Below, piece by piece: positions 47,178 through 54,785 of a DNA stretch of 64,000 nucleotides. A model generated the notes under the pieces. That model was not told the origin of the DNA and ran no database searches. It saw nothing but the letters and a program-made list of their open reading frames with translations. Position 1 is the stretch's first letter; every line of letters starts with the position of its first letter. Made by a program: the position numbers and the translations under genes. Origin of the DNA: Paenibacillus aurantius (lineage in GTDB: Bacteria; Bacillota; Bacilli; Paenibacillales; NBRC-103111); contig NZ_CP130318.1 in the NCBI RefSeq assembly GCF_032268605.1, positions 2,328,001 to 2,392,000 on the forward strand, given 5' to 3'.

Positions 47178-48476
47178 TTATTTTTTGTCGAGAATGAGCT
47201 TGGCTACGGTTCTCGCACTCGAAAAGGCCCGCTCGGCCAGTTCGCCTTTCCCGGTACATCCGTCCCCGCAGAAGTAGAACGGAACGTTTTCCACCCGGGT
47301 AGGAAGCAGCTCGTTACGGGAAATGTTTTTCACGCTGGCGACCATTGCTTTTTTGGAAACCCTCTTGACGGAAATCGCATCGCGCCAGCCGGGGTAATAC
47401 CGGTCAAATAGCCCTTCCATCTGCTCGGTTTTGCGGTCGAGATAAGCCTTGCGCTCTTCCTCGGAATCGAACGTGTCACTTAAGTAGGCGATCCCCTGAA
47501 GGAGCTGTCCGCCCTCGGGGACCAGCGTATGGTCGGTGGCGGAAACGTCGCTTATGAACATTTTGTTGTCCATGTCGCTGATGTAATTGAAGGGTCTCGC
47601 CACCACTTCCTTCAGTCCCACGTCGTACACCATGACCTCGGTCGGCGTGTTGTTCTCGTAAGGGGCGAGGAACGGCTCCCAGGCGGTGCCGCGCAGAAGC
47701 TTGATGACCTGCTGGACCGGCATGGCGAAGATAACTTTATCGAATTCCAATTCCCGGTGCTTCGTGCGCAGGATGAATTTGCGGTCTGCGTAACGAACTT
47801 CCTCTACCGCTTCCTGCAGGCCGATCTCCCACCGGCCCGTCGTTTCAATCTTGCCCCGCAGCTGATTGGTGATGACCGCCCAGCTTCCCAGAACATAGTT
47901 GACGGGACGCTGCGAAAGAAAAAGATTGTGGTAGTATTCACTGATGACGGGACCCGGAACCTTGCGGGCGTCCTCCGGTGAAATGAAGAAATTCGAACAG
48001 ACGAGATGCTCCCACAGCTCTTTAACGTCTTCATCCGCCTGGGAGTGGGCAATGTAATCCCCTAAAGTTTCATAGTTTTTGAGCTGATGGATTTGAGCGA
48101 TGATGGCGGTAATTTCTCCCACGAATCTTACCTTCTGCATCGTGCTGAGCAGATCGGTCCGGATCAGGTTGACGAAATCGAGCGGGGCGGGGGTGAGCTG
48201 CCCATTCTTCGAGTACATGACCTTGCGCTTATCCACCTGTTTGCTGCTGAACGACAGGCCCAGCTCATTCCCCATCTCCGTAAGCTTGTGGCGGTCCAGG
48301 CCGTAAATGGCATGCGCCCCGTAATTCAAAGTAAATCCGTTCTTCTCGTAAGTGAAGGCTCTCCCTCCAAGATGGGGGCTGCGTTCAAGCAGAACGCCTT
48401 CAATATCCGCGGATTCGGACAGATAGGCCGCGGCGGTCAGGCCGGCAAGCCCTCCTCCGATGACGGCAACTTTCAT
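47178..48476 (-). CDS. FAD-dependent oxidoreductase (phytoene desaturase/amine oxidase-like) from the internal start
   Basis: 432 residues starting with the dinucleotide-binding motif VAVIGGGLAGLTAAAYL, then ERSPHLGGRAFTYE and the C-terminal FAD motif YFCGDGCTGKGELAERA. It belongs to the NAD(P)/FAD amine-oxidase and carotenoid-desaturase group; the substrate is unknown. ATG 48476 has a strong TAAGGAGG site 8 nt upstream, so it can be translated alone. Yet no stop separates it from the TetR domain upstream: the same frame runs through both. It is also reported here as part of the fused reading frame. Confidence 0.8.
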   Translation of the reverse strand: MKVAVIGGGLAGLTAAAYLSESADIEGVLLERSPHLGGRAFTYEKNGFTLNYGAHAIYGLDRHKLTEMGNELGLSFSSKQVDKRKVMYSKNGQLTPAPLDFVNLIRTDLLSTMQKVRFVGEITAIIAQIHQLKNYETLGDYIAHSQADEDVKELWEHLVCSNFFISPEDARKVPGPVISEYYHNLFLSQRPVNYVLGSWAVITNQLRGKIETTGRWEIGLQEAVEEVRYADRKFILRTKHRELEFDKVIFAMPVQQVIKLLRGTAWEPFLAPYENNTPTEVMVYDVGLKEVVARPFNYISDMDNKMFISDVSATDHTLVPEGGQLLQGIAYLSDTFDSEEERKAYLDRKTEQMEGLFDRYYPGWRDAISVKRVSKKAMVASVKNISRNELLPTRVENVPFYFCGDGCTGKGELAERAFSSARTVAKLILDKK

Positions 48477-49073
48477 TTTGGTTTCCTCCTTAGTATACGA
48501 AGTCTCCAGAAGTGGAGGCTCCGGGTGACTCCTTAGGCCGGACCAGACAAGAGACAGGTTGTTGCGGACCATGGAGACCAGATCGGCCTCTTCCTGGGCA
48601 CACCAAATGAGCACGGTTCCGAGGTAGGCGGTGACCAGAAGCTCGGCTTTGCGGGGATCGGGCAGCCACACCTGAAGGCTTTCGTATAAGGTGCGGAAAG
48701 GATCCTTCCGGCCGGTGAATAACGTGTTGTCCTGCAGGGAAAGGGTAACGAAGCTGCGGATCAGCTTGCGGTTCGGTCCAATAGCAGACGCCAAGTCTAA
48801 AAACAGCCGGTTCACATGCCCCTCGAGCGATTGAACCCGGGAAGGCGGGGTTTCCGCCCACTGCCGGACGGTTTCGAGCTGCCTGCCGCCGGCTTCCCGC
48901 AGCAGGTCCTCCTTGCTGGAGAAATAGTGATAGAACGTTCCTTTGGACGTTCCGGTCGACTGGATAATGTCATCCACGGAAACGTTCTCGTACCCTTTAT
49001 CGATAAACAGCTGCAGGGCGGTTTCGATGACCAGCTCCCGCTTCCGCCGGGTGGCGGACCTCATCAGCTTCAT
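47178..49073 (-). CDS. TetR regulator fused in frame to the FAD oxidoreductase
   Basis: One open frame of 631 codons. Residues 1-199 form a TetR regulator: the helix-turn-helix region has ETALQLFIDKGYENVSV and GTSKGTFYHYFSSKEDLL, and the length is that of a normal TetR protein. Residues 200-631 are the flavoprotein. Start ATG 49073 has GGGAGGGAG upstream; a further ATG at 49106 is less likely. The junction carries a strong TAAGGAGG site whose TAA is in another frame: one extra base upstream would give two ordinary genes with the tetR stop on this site. So this is either a real fusion, a recent one-base loss, or a sequencing error. An operator-like palindrome lies upstream. Confidence 0.7.
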   Translation of the reverse strand: MKLMRSATRRKRELVIETALQLFIDKGYENVSVDDIIQSTGTSKGTFYHYFSSKEDLLREAGGRQLETVRQWAETPPSRVQSLEGHVNRLFLDLASAIGPNRKLIRSFVTLSLQDNTLFTGRKDPFRTLYESLQVWLPDPRKAELLVTAYLGTVLIWCAQEEADLVSMVRNNLSLVWSGLRSHPEPPLLETSYTKEETKMKVAVIGGGLAGLTAAAYLSESADIEGVLLERSPHLGGRAFTYEKNGFTLNYGAHAIYGLDRHKLTEMGNELGLSFSSKQVDKRKVMYSKNGQLTPAPLDFVNLIRTDLLSTMQKVRFVGEITAIIAQIHQLKNYETLGDYIAHSQADEDVKELWEHLVCSNFFISPEDARKVPGPVISEYYHNLFLSQRPVNYVLGSWAVITNQLRGKIETTGRWEIGLQEAVEEVRYADRKFILRTKHRELEFDKVIFAMPVQQVIKLLRGTAWEPFLAPYENNTPTEVMVYDVGLKEVVARPFNYISDMDNKMFISDVSATDHTLVPEGGQLLQGIAYLSDTFDSEEERKAYLDRKTEQMEGLFDRYYPGWRDAISVKRVSKKAMVASVKNISRNELLPTRVENVPFYFCGDGCTGKGELAERAFSSARTVAKLILDKK

Positions 49074-49104
49074 GGAGCTCCCTCCCTCTGTTGTCGGCAT
49101 CCTC

Positions 49105-49133
49105 ATTATACGGCAGGATCGGAGGATTTGCCA
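49105..49133 (-). promoter_or_regulatory. Candidate tetR promoter
   Basis: On the minus strand TGGCAA, 17 nt, TATAAT (49110-49105), about 32 nt before the tetR start. The -35 box is poor, as often seen when a regulator controls its own gene. Confidence 0.5.
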
Positions 49134-49138
49134 TTGAA

Positions 49139-49157
49139 TTTAGACTGACGGTCTAAA
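49139..49157. promoter_or_regulatory. Candidate TetR operator
   Basis: Perfect palindrome TTTAGAC, 5 nt, GTCTAAA, placed 5 bp upstream of the tetR -35 box. Size and symmetry fit a TetR-family operator; the TAGAC/GTCTA core is similar to sites of LmrA/YxaF-type regulators. Confidence 0.55.
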
Positions 49158-49176
49158 AAAAGGGGGCTGTCTTATT

Positions 49177-49204
49177 AATAGGCCCGGCTCAATAGGCCCG
49201 GCTC
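49177..49204 (+). repeat. Tandem 14-bp direct repeat
   Basis: AATAGGCCCGGCTC occurs twice in a row, between the tetR operator and hit. The GGCCCGG part can pair with a GCCGGG copy just downstream. Confidence 0.8.
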
Positions 49205-49255
49205 GACCGGCATATTGGGCCGGGGAGGCGTTTTTCAAACGGAAGGAAAATTTGA

Positions 49256-49261
49256 TATAAT
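49256..49261 (+). promoter_or_regulatory. Candidate -10 box of hit
   Basis: TATAAT 35 nt before the hit start; the -35 match (TTTCAA, 17 nt upstream) is weak. Confidence 0.45.
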
Positions 49262-49295
49262 AGAAGAAATTGACGGTAAGGAGAGCGAATGACGC

Positions 49296-49634
49296 ATGGA
49301 TTGTATCTTTTGCAAAATCGTGAAGGGCGAGATCCCTTCCAATAAGATTTATGAAGACGAGCATGTCATGGCGTTCCACGACATTCAGCCGGCGGCCCCG
49401 GTGCATGCCTTGATTATCCCGAAGAAGCACATCGCCACCATGAATGATGCCGGCGAAGAGGACTGGAAGGTGATCGGGGACATCCACCGGGCGGCCCAGC
49501 ACATTGCCAAGGAGCTGGGGGTAGCCGAAACCGGCTACCGTCTTGTGAACAACTGCGGCAAGGATGCGGGGCAGGTCGTGTTCCATATCCATTACCATCT
49601 TCTGGGGGGTAAAAAGCTGGGACTCACTCATTAG
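49296..49634 (+). CDS. hit: HIT family protein
   Basis: A 112-residue histidine-triad nucleotide-binding protein. The triad HIHYH (H97, H99, H101) is complete, and the N-terminal CIFC can bind zinc with a later histidine. Members hydrolyse adenosine 5'-phosphoramidates and related nucleotides. TAAGGAGAG precedes the ATG. It begins a plus-strand run that continues with rpsU, which has its own promoter. Confidence 0.93.
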   Translation: MDCIFCKIVKGEIPSNKIYEDEHVMAFHDIQPAAPVHALIIPKKHIATMNDAGEEDWKVIGDIHRAAQHIAKELGVAETGYRLVNNCGKDAGQVVFHIHYHLLGGKKLGLTH

Positions 49635-49733
49635 TCCCTGTTCCCCGAGGAGAGAATGCGGGGCTTACCGTCCAACATCCGGAAGGATCAGGAAGGGACC
49701 GGTGTTTATTTTTGATGGACACGTGCAGTCAGG

Positions 49734-49763
49734 TTGACACTCGGATTCAACATAACTTATAAT
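49734..49763 (+). promoter_or_regulatory. Sigma-A promoter of rpsU-yqeY
   Basis: TTGACA, 18 nt, TATAAT: both boxes match the consensus perfectly, 59 nt before rpsU. Confidence 0.85.
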
Positions 49764-49822
49764 GAAGTTTGATAACCGTATTATCCGTCTTGGAACGGTC
49801 TGTTCGGAGGGAGGGAAATCTC

Positions 49823-49996
49823 GTGGCAGAAACTAAAGTACGCAAAAACGAAACCATCGATGCTGCACTTCGCCGCTTTAAGCGCTCCATTGCGAAGGAC
49901 GGTGTGTTGGCTGAGGTTAAGAAGCGCAAGCACTATGAGAAGCCTAGCGTTAAGAAGAAATTGAAGTCGGAGGCAGCTCGCAAGCGCAAGTTCTAG
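49823..49996 (+). CDS. rpsU: 30S ribosomal protein S21
   Basis: A 57-residue basic ribosomal protein, with [19 protein letters not shown] and a Lys/Arg-rich tail. It starts with GTG 49823, with GGAGGGAGGG about 8 nt upstream; the upstream in-frame ATG at 49769 lies by the promoter and is not used. yqeY follows by 13 nt, as in B. subtilis. Confidence 0.97.
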   Translation: MAETKVRKNETIDAALRRFKRSIAKDGVLAEVKKRKHYEKPSVKKKLKSEAARKRKF

Positions 49997-50009
49997 GAGG
50001 ATCCATCGG

Positions 50010-50453
50010 ATGAGCTTAAACGAACGATTGAACGAGGATATGAAGCAGGCGATGAGGAGTCAAGACAAGTTCAAACTCTCCGTAATCCGTATGGTTCGTT
50101 CGGCGATCAAGAACATAGAAATAGATCAGCGGAAAACTTTGGATGACAACGAAGTGCTTGAAATTCTTAGTCGTGAAATCAAACAGCGCAGAGATTCCCT
50201 CCAGGAATTCGATAAAGCCGGCCGTGACGATTTGGCCGAAACCGTGAAAGCGGAAATAGCCATCATTGCCAAGTACCTTCCGGAGCAACTAAGTGAAGAA
50301 GAGGTTAGAACCATCGTACAGCAGACTATCCAAGAAGTCGGTGCTTCTTCCAAAGCGGATATGGGCAAGGTAATGAGTGCTTTGATGCCGAAAGTCAAAG
50401 GCCGTGCCGACGGTAAGCTTGTAAACCAACTGGTTCAGCAGAACCTCCAGTAA
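50010..50453 (+). CDS. yqeY: GatB/YqeY domain-containing protein
   Basis: A 147-residue helical protein with the YqeY fold related to the tRNA-binding tail of GatB. Typical motifs are [12 protein letters not shown] near the start, [10 protein letters not shown] in the middle and the C-terminal [18 protein letters not shown]. It probably binds tRNA or works with amidotransferases, but its role is not settled. AGGAGGATCC precedes the ATG; it is cotranscribed with rpsU. Confidence 0.93.
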   Translation: MSLNERLNEDMKQAMRSQDKFKLSVIRMVRSAIKNIEIDQRKTLDDNEVLEILSREIKQRRDSLQEFDKAGRDDLAETVKAEIAIIAKYLPEQLSEEEVRTIVQQTIQEVGASSKADMGKVMSALMPKVKGRADGKLVNQLVQQNLQ

Positions 50454-50557
50454 TTTTTCAACCCCCGGCCAAACGGATTACTGGTCATCCGGCCGGTAAT
50501 CGTTTGCCGATTAAATATCGGCGAAGGATCCTTTATACTTTCTGATATTTGAACCAA

Positions 50558-50582
50558 ACACTCCGGCAACGGAGTGTTTTTT
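50558..50582 (+). terminator. Terminator of rpsU-yqeY
   Basis: Eight-bp perfect stem ACACTCCG/CGGAGTGT with GCAA loop and six T. Confidence 0.9.
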
Positions 50583-50638
50583 GGTTTAAGGGCTCAATGA
50601 CAGGCTTGTATATCCTTTAGAAAGAAGGTGCAAATACC

Positions 50639-50884
50639 ATGCTCGAAACGATTACCCGCTTCGTTACGGAGCATCGGGCGGATCTGCTTATCCTTGCCGT
50701 CCTTGCGGCTGCCCTGCTGCTCGCCCGAAGGCGCCGGAACCGGAGCCCGAAAGGAACTTACCACGGCATGCCTTCGTTTGGCGGTTCTCCCTGGCCTTGG
50801 GGGTTGGGCCGTTCCAAATCTTCGGCGAAGAAGCCAGGCGATCAAGCTTCCCAGGAGCTGCCGAAGACGCCCGAGCAAAAATAA
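50639..50884 (+). CDS. Small single-pass membrane protein, hypothetical
   Basis: 81 residues. One hydrophobic segment (about 14-29, LLILAVLAAALLLA) is followed by RRRRNR, which would hold the tail inside the cell, and a Gly/Pro/Trp-rich then Lys/Gln-rich tail. I know no family. AGAAGGTG lies 11 nt before the ATG. It stands between a terminator and the Gfo/Idh gene. Codon use and a usable ribosome site support it as a real gene. Confidence 0.6.
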   Translation: MLETITRFVTEHRADLLILAVLAAALLLARRRRNRSPKGTYHGMPSFGGSPWPWGLGRSKSSAKKPGDQASQELPKTPEQK

Positions 50885-50954
50885 TCATTTCCCTTCACGG
50901 CCATCTCTGGTAAAATGTTAACGTGAACAATCCAGAGAAAACAGGAGGTTCCTT

Positions 50955-52025
50955 ATGCAAACAAGCGACGGAATGAACTATGCTCCTCAAGGGAAACCGA
51001 ACCGGGTATGCGGTCCCGGCGAATTCAAATTCGCGGCGATTGCTCTTGATCACGGCCATATTTACGGGATGACGAACGGACTTCTTGAGGCGGGAGCCGA
51101 GATCAAGTGGGTCTATGATCCGGATCCTAAGAAAGTGGAGGATTTCGTAAGCCGGTATCCCCAAGTCCGCGCCGCCTCCTCGGAGGAAGAAGTATTGAAC
51201 GATCCCGAGGTCAAGCTGATCGCCGCCGCCGCCGTACCTTCCGAGCGCTGTGCGTTGGGTCTCAGGGCCATGGATCACGGGAAGGATTACTTCACGGACA
51301 AGACCCCGTTTACCACGCTGGAGCAGCTGGAGCAGGCCCGCCGGAAGGTAAAGGAGACGGGTCTCAAATACATGGTTTACTACAGTGAGCGGCTTCATGT
51401 CGAAAGCGCTATCTTTGCCGGTCAGCTGATTGAGCAGGGAGCCATCGGCCGTGTCGTTCAGGTCACCGGCTTCGGCCCGCACCGGCTCGGCACCGGCCGG
51501 CCGGACTGGTTTTTCGAGCACGAGAAATACGGCGGCATTCTGTGCGATATCGGCAGTCACCAGATCGAGCAGTTCCTGTTTTTCTCCGGCGCCAAAGACG
51601 CCAAGGTCCTAAACAGCAAGGTGGCCAACTATAATAACAAGGACTACCCGGAGCTCGAGGATTTCGGAGACGCTACGCTAGTCGGCGACAATGGCGCTAC
51701 GAATTATTTCCGGGTGGATTGGCTGACCCCGGCCGGATCCAAGGTATGGGGCGACGGGCGCACGTTTATCGTGGGGACGGACGGCTATATCGAGCTTCGC
51801 AAGTACATCGATGTGGCCCGCGACAAGCAGGGCGATCAGGTGTATCTGGTTAACCAGGAAGGGGACAAGCATTTCTCCGTAAGCGGACAGGTCGGATATC
51901 CTTTCTTCGGGCAGCTCATCCTGGACTGCCTGAACCGGACGGAGAACGCCATGACCCAGAAGCATGCCTTTAAGGCGGCGGAGCTGTGCCTCCTTGCCCA
52001 GAAGCAGGCGGTAAGGGTGGAGTAG
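50955..52025 (+). CDS. Gfo/Idh/MocA family oxidoreductase
   Basis: A 356-residue NAD(P)-dependent dehydrogenase. The N-terminal Rossmann part begins at about residue 25 (FAAIALDHGHIYGM, with GxxxG-like spacing weaker than usual). The family motif DKTPFTTLEQL replaces the common EKP. The C-terminal alpha/beta domain has GGILCDIGSHQIEQ, with the histidine expected at the active site. The substrate is probably a sugar or inositol derivative but cannot be read. ACAGGAGGTT precedes the ATG. It has its own strong terminator and no metabolic neighbours. Confidence 0.9.
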   Translation: MQTSDGMNYAPQGKPNRVCGPGEFKFAAIALDHGHIYGMTNGLLEAGAEIKWVYDPDPKKVEDFVSRYPQVRAASSEEEVLNDPEVKLIAAAAVPSERCALGLRAMDHGKDYFTDKTPFTTLEQLEQARRKVKETGLKYMVYYSERLHVESAIFAGQLIEQGAIGRVVQVTGFGPHRLGTGRPDWFFEHEKYGGILCDIGSHQIEQFLFFSGAKDAKVLNSKVANYNNKDYPELEDFGDATLVGDNGATNYFRVDWLTPAGSKVWGDGRTFIVGTDGYIELRKYIDVARDKQGDQVYLVNQEGDKHFSVSGQVGYPFFGQLILDCLNRTENAMTQKHAFKAAELCLLAQKQAVRVE

Positions 52026-52056
52026 TCGGCTCCTATCTATCGAGGCAGCACCTAGG

Positions 52057-52113
52057 AAAGAACGGTTTGGACGGCTATCCCGCAAGGGACGGCAGCCCGG
52101 GCCGTTCTTTTTT
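52057..52113 (+). terminator. Terminator after the Gfo/Idh gene
   Basis: Outer stem AAAGAACGG/CCGTTCTTT encloses GGCT/AGCC and TCCC-GCAA-GGGA; six T overlap the outer stem end. Confidence 0.8.
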
Positions 52114-52136
52114 GTGTTTCCGGCGGAGGGCTCTTT

Positions 52137-52165
52137 TCATAAACGGAAGGAAGGGAGCATAGCTT
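52137..52165 (+). promoter_or_regulatory. Candidate sigma-E promoter for yqfC-yqfD
   Basis: TCATAAA, 14 nt, CATAGCTT resembles the mother-cell sigma-E pattern. yqfC and yqfD belong to the sigma-E regulon in B. subtilis. Confidence 0.4.
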
Positions 52166-52222
52166 TAAAGAAGGAACGGCCAATTTCTTCCGGCCGGCGC
52201 CGGACGGGAGGGGTTCGAGGGC

Positions 52223-52504
52223 ATGCGCCGCCTAAAAAAAACGCTCCATGAACTAACGACAACGCTTCTGGATGTGCCCAAAGATGTTGTGCTGGACCTG
52301 CCCAGGATGACCATGGTCGGCAACATGCAGCTCTATATCGAGAATCACCGGGGAGTGCTTCATTTCTCAACGGAAGTGCTCAAGCTCGCGCTTAGCAAGG
52401 GAGAACTGGAGGTCCGCGGCCGGGAGCTCGTCCTGAGGGCCATTCTTCCGGAGGAAGTATTCGTCGAAGGACAGATCGAGGATATCAAATATATTAACGG
52501 ATAA
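52223..52504 (+). CDS. yqfC: Sporulation protein YqfC
   Basis: 93 residues, with the family pattern DVPKDVVLDLPRMTMVG, IENHRGV and LPEEVFVEGQIEDI. It is a small soluble protein expressed in the mother cell in B. subtilis; the function is unknown. GGGAGGGGTTCGAGGGC precedes the ATG. yqfD follows a few bases later, as is usual. Confidence 0.92.
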   Translation: MRRLKKTLHELTTTLLDVPKDVVLDLPRMTMVGNMQLYIENHRGVLHFSTEVLKLALSKGELEVRGRELVLRAILPEEVFVEGQIEDIKYING

Positions 52505-52515
52505 GGGTGAATCGC

Positions 52516-53700
52516 GTGCAAACCCCATTTCTTTCTTCCTTGACCGGATATGTGGCTGTCGAATTCCGAGGAGAGCGCACCGATGCGCTCCTTAACGCGG
52601 CCGTAAAGAAGAAGCTGATCATGTGGGATATTCGGATAGCCGGACCCGGGAAAATGACCGCCCGGCTCAGCATCCGTGATTTTTTTCGGCTGAGGCCGCT
52701 TCTGAAGGAGACAGGCTGCCGGGTCCATGTGACCGGCCGGTTTGGCTTTCCTTTCTTTCTGGACAGGCTGGGGCGCCGGAAGCTGTTTGCCGGAGGAGCG
52801 GTAGTCTTCGTGGCCGGCCTGTATCTTCTTTCCTCGCTTGTCTGGCGGGTTCAGGTCGAGGGCAACGAGAAGATCACGACGGAGGAGATCCTGAAGGCGG
52901 CGGAATCCAAGGGCTTATACTCGTTCCAGTGGAAATTCCGTTTAAAGAAGCCGGACAAGCTCTCCAAAGAGCTGCACAGCGCTCTTCCCGGTACTTCCTG
53001 GGTTGGGGTGGACATTCAGGGGACGAAGGTTATCATCAAGGTGGTAGAATCCACCCGGCCGGAGCCGAGGGAGCTCGTCAGTCCGCGGAACCTCATTGCT
53101 TCCAAGAATGCCACCGTAACCCAAATCTACGCCGAGAAAGGCAAGCCTATGGTCCAGCCGAATACTTATGTCCACAAAGGCGAGGTCCTAATTTCGGGCG
53201 TTATCGGAAACGACCAGTTCCGTCAGACGGTTCCGGCTGCGGGCAAAGTGATGGGACTCGTCTGGTATCTATCGGATGTCCAGGTTCCGCTTGTTCAGAA
53301 GCATTACACTTATACAGGAGAATCCTACGACCGGTTTTATCTTGTGGCGGGAAGCCGGGCGTTTCAGGTGACGGGATACGGCCATAAGGATTTCGGTCCT
53401 TCCCGGGCGACAGGAGAACGAAAGCTCCTCCAGATAAGGAATTGGGTCCTCCCAGTCGGCTGGCTGAAGGAGAAGGTCCGGCAGGTGATGGAGACGGAGA
53501 CCGTCCTGAGTCCGGCCGATGCGCGCGCGCTCGGAATAGAGCGGGCCAAGGAGGAACTCCTGCGGGGAGCGGGGAAGGACGCTTCGGTCACAAGCGCCAA
53601 AGTACTGGAACAGAAAGAGGCCGATGGATCTCTGCATTTAAAGCTTCATATCGAGGTGGAGGAGCCGATCGCGGAGGAACAGGCTTTGACAGGGGGCTAG
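52516..53700 (+). CDS. yqfD: Sporulation protein YqfD
   Basis: 394 residues. An N-terminal cytoplasmic part (LTGYVAVEFRG) is followed by one membrane segment (about 90-110) and a long extracytoplasmic domain with VQVEGNEKITTEEIL, similar in layout to POTRA-like domains, and HKGEVLISG. In B. subtilis it is made in the mother cell under sigma-E and linked to spore formation. I start at GTG 52516 because AAGGGTGA lies 5 nt upstream; GTG 52507 is an alternative. phoH follows after about 95 nt that contain AT-rich, promoter-like sequence. Confidence 0.92.
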   Translation: MQTPFLSSLTGYVAVEFRGERTDALLNAAVKKKLIMWDIRIAGPGKMTARLSIRDFFRLRPLLKETGCRVHVTGRFGFPFFLDRLGRRKLFAGGAVVFVAGLYLLSSLVWRVQVEGNEKITTEEILKAAESKGLYSFQWKFRLKKPDKLSKELHSALPGTSWVGVDIQGTKVIIKVVESTRPEPRELVSPRNLIASKNATVTQIYAEKGKPMVQPNTYVHKGEVLISGVIGNDQFRQTVPAAGKVMGLVWYLSDVQVPLVQKHYTYTGESYDRFYLVAGSRAFQVTGYGHKDFGPSRATGERKLLQIRNWVLPVGWLKEKVRQVMETETVLSPADARALGIERAKEELLRGAGKDASVTSAKVLEQKEADGSLHLKLHIEVEEPIAEEQALTGG

Positions 53701-53796
53701 GCCGTCTGGGAAGTCCCCCTCCTTGCACAGGGGATACATATCATATACACTTGGACGTATACTAATAGCTACCCCAGACAAGGAGAATGAGGCCAT

Positions 53797-54768
53797 TTGA
53801 CTGCAAACCAGGAGACTGTACGAATCCCCCTCAAAAATATCGCCGAAGGGCTTTCCCTCTTCGGTCCTCAAGATAAATTCCTTCACCTTATCGAACAGCA
53901 GACGGAAGCCAAGCTGTACTCTCGTGAAGAAGAGCTCGTTATTCAGGGAGCTTCCAAGGAAGTCCAGTCCCTTCAGCAGCTGTTTGAGGTTCTCCTCGAG
54001 CTGATCCGTAACAATTACACTTTGTCCGAGCGCGATATCACCTACGCCTTGGAGCTGGCCAAGCAGATGAAAGCCGACCAGCTGCTGGAACTGTTCAAGG
54101 GCGAGATTGCCACGACGCACAAAGGAAAGCCCATCCGTGTCAAAACGATCGGACAGAAGCAGTACATTAACCGAATCAAGGCAAGCGATATCGTCTTCGG
54201 GATCGGTCCTGCGGGAACCGGTAAAACTTACCTGGCGGTCGTTCTCGCCGTTACGGCTCTGAAGGAGGGGCGGGTCAAGAGGATCGTCCTTACGCGGCCT
54301 GCCGTTGAAGCAGGGGAAAGCCTCGGCTTTCTGCCTGGTGACCTGCAGGAAAAAGTTGACCCCTATCTGAGGCCGTTGTATGATGCACTTAATGATGTTC
54401 TAGGTCCGGAGCAGGTCGCCAAGTCCCTCGAGAGGGGACTGATTGAAATCGCTCCTCTTGCCTACATGCGCGGCCGAACATTAGACGATTCGTTCATTAT
54501 TTTGGATGAAGCCCAGAACACCACTCCGGAACAGATGAAGATGTTTCTGACCCGCCTGGGATTCGGCTCGAAGATGGTCATCACGGGCGACATTTCCCAG
54601 ATCGACCTTCCGAGAGGCAAAAAATCCGGCTTGGTGGAGTCGGAACGTATTCTTCGGGATATCCAGGAAATCGGTTTTATCTACTTTTCGGAGCAGGACG
54701 TCGTCCGCCATTCTTTGGTACAGAAAATCATCACTGCCTACAACGTTGACCAGGAAAAGCACGGATAG
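53797..54768 (+). CDS. phoH: PhoH family ATPase
   Basis: 323 residues. An N-terminal RNA-binding-like part (about 1-110) is followed by the P-loop domain with GPAGTGKTYL (about 133-142), LTRPAVEAGE and FIILDEAQN (Walker B). Members are thought to be RNA-linked ATPases and are nearly always beside ybeY, as here. It starts with TTG 53797; AAGGAGAATGAGG lies upstream. pgpH follows by 17 nt. Confidence 0.94.
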   Translation: MTANQETVRIPLKNIAEGLSLFGPQDKFLHLIEQQTEAKLYSREEELVIQGASKEVQSLQQLFEVLLELIRNNYTLSERDITYALELAKQMKADQLLELFKGEIATTHKGKPIRVKTIGQKQYINRIKASDIVFGIGPAGTGKTYLAVVLAVTALKEGRVKRIVLTRPAVEAGESLGFLPGDLQEKVDPYLRPLYDALNDVLGPEQVAKSLERGLIEIAPLAYMRGRTLDDSFIILDEAQNTTPEQMKMFLTRLGFGSKMVITGDISQIDLPRGKKSGLVESERILRDIQEIGFIYFSEQDVVRHSLVQKIITAYNVDQEKHG

Positions 54769-54785
54769 AAGGAAGGGCTGGGTTC

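Noticed and set aside
49635-49733. Terminator after hit
   Set aside because: CCCCG/CGGGG can pair but no T-run follows, so I cannot call an end there.
53720-53790. Sigma-E-like or sigma-A-like promoter before phoH
   Set aside because: Several AT-rich boxes (TATACA, TATACT) are present but no pair has both good boxes and good spacing.
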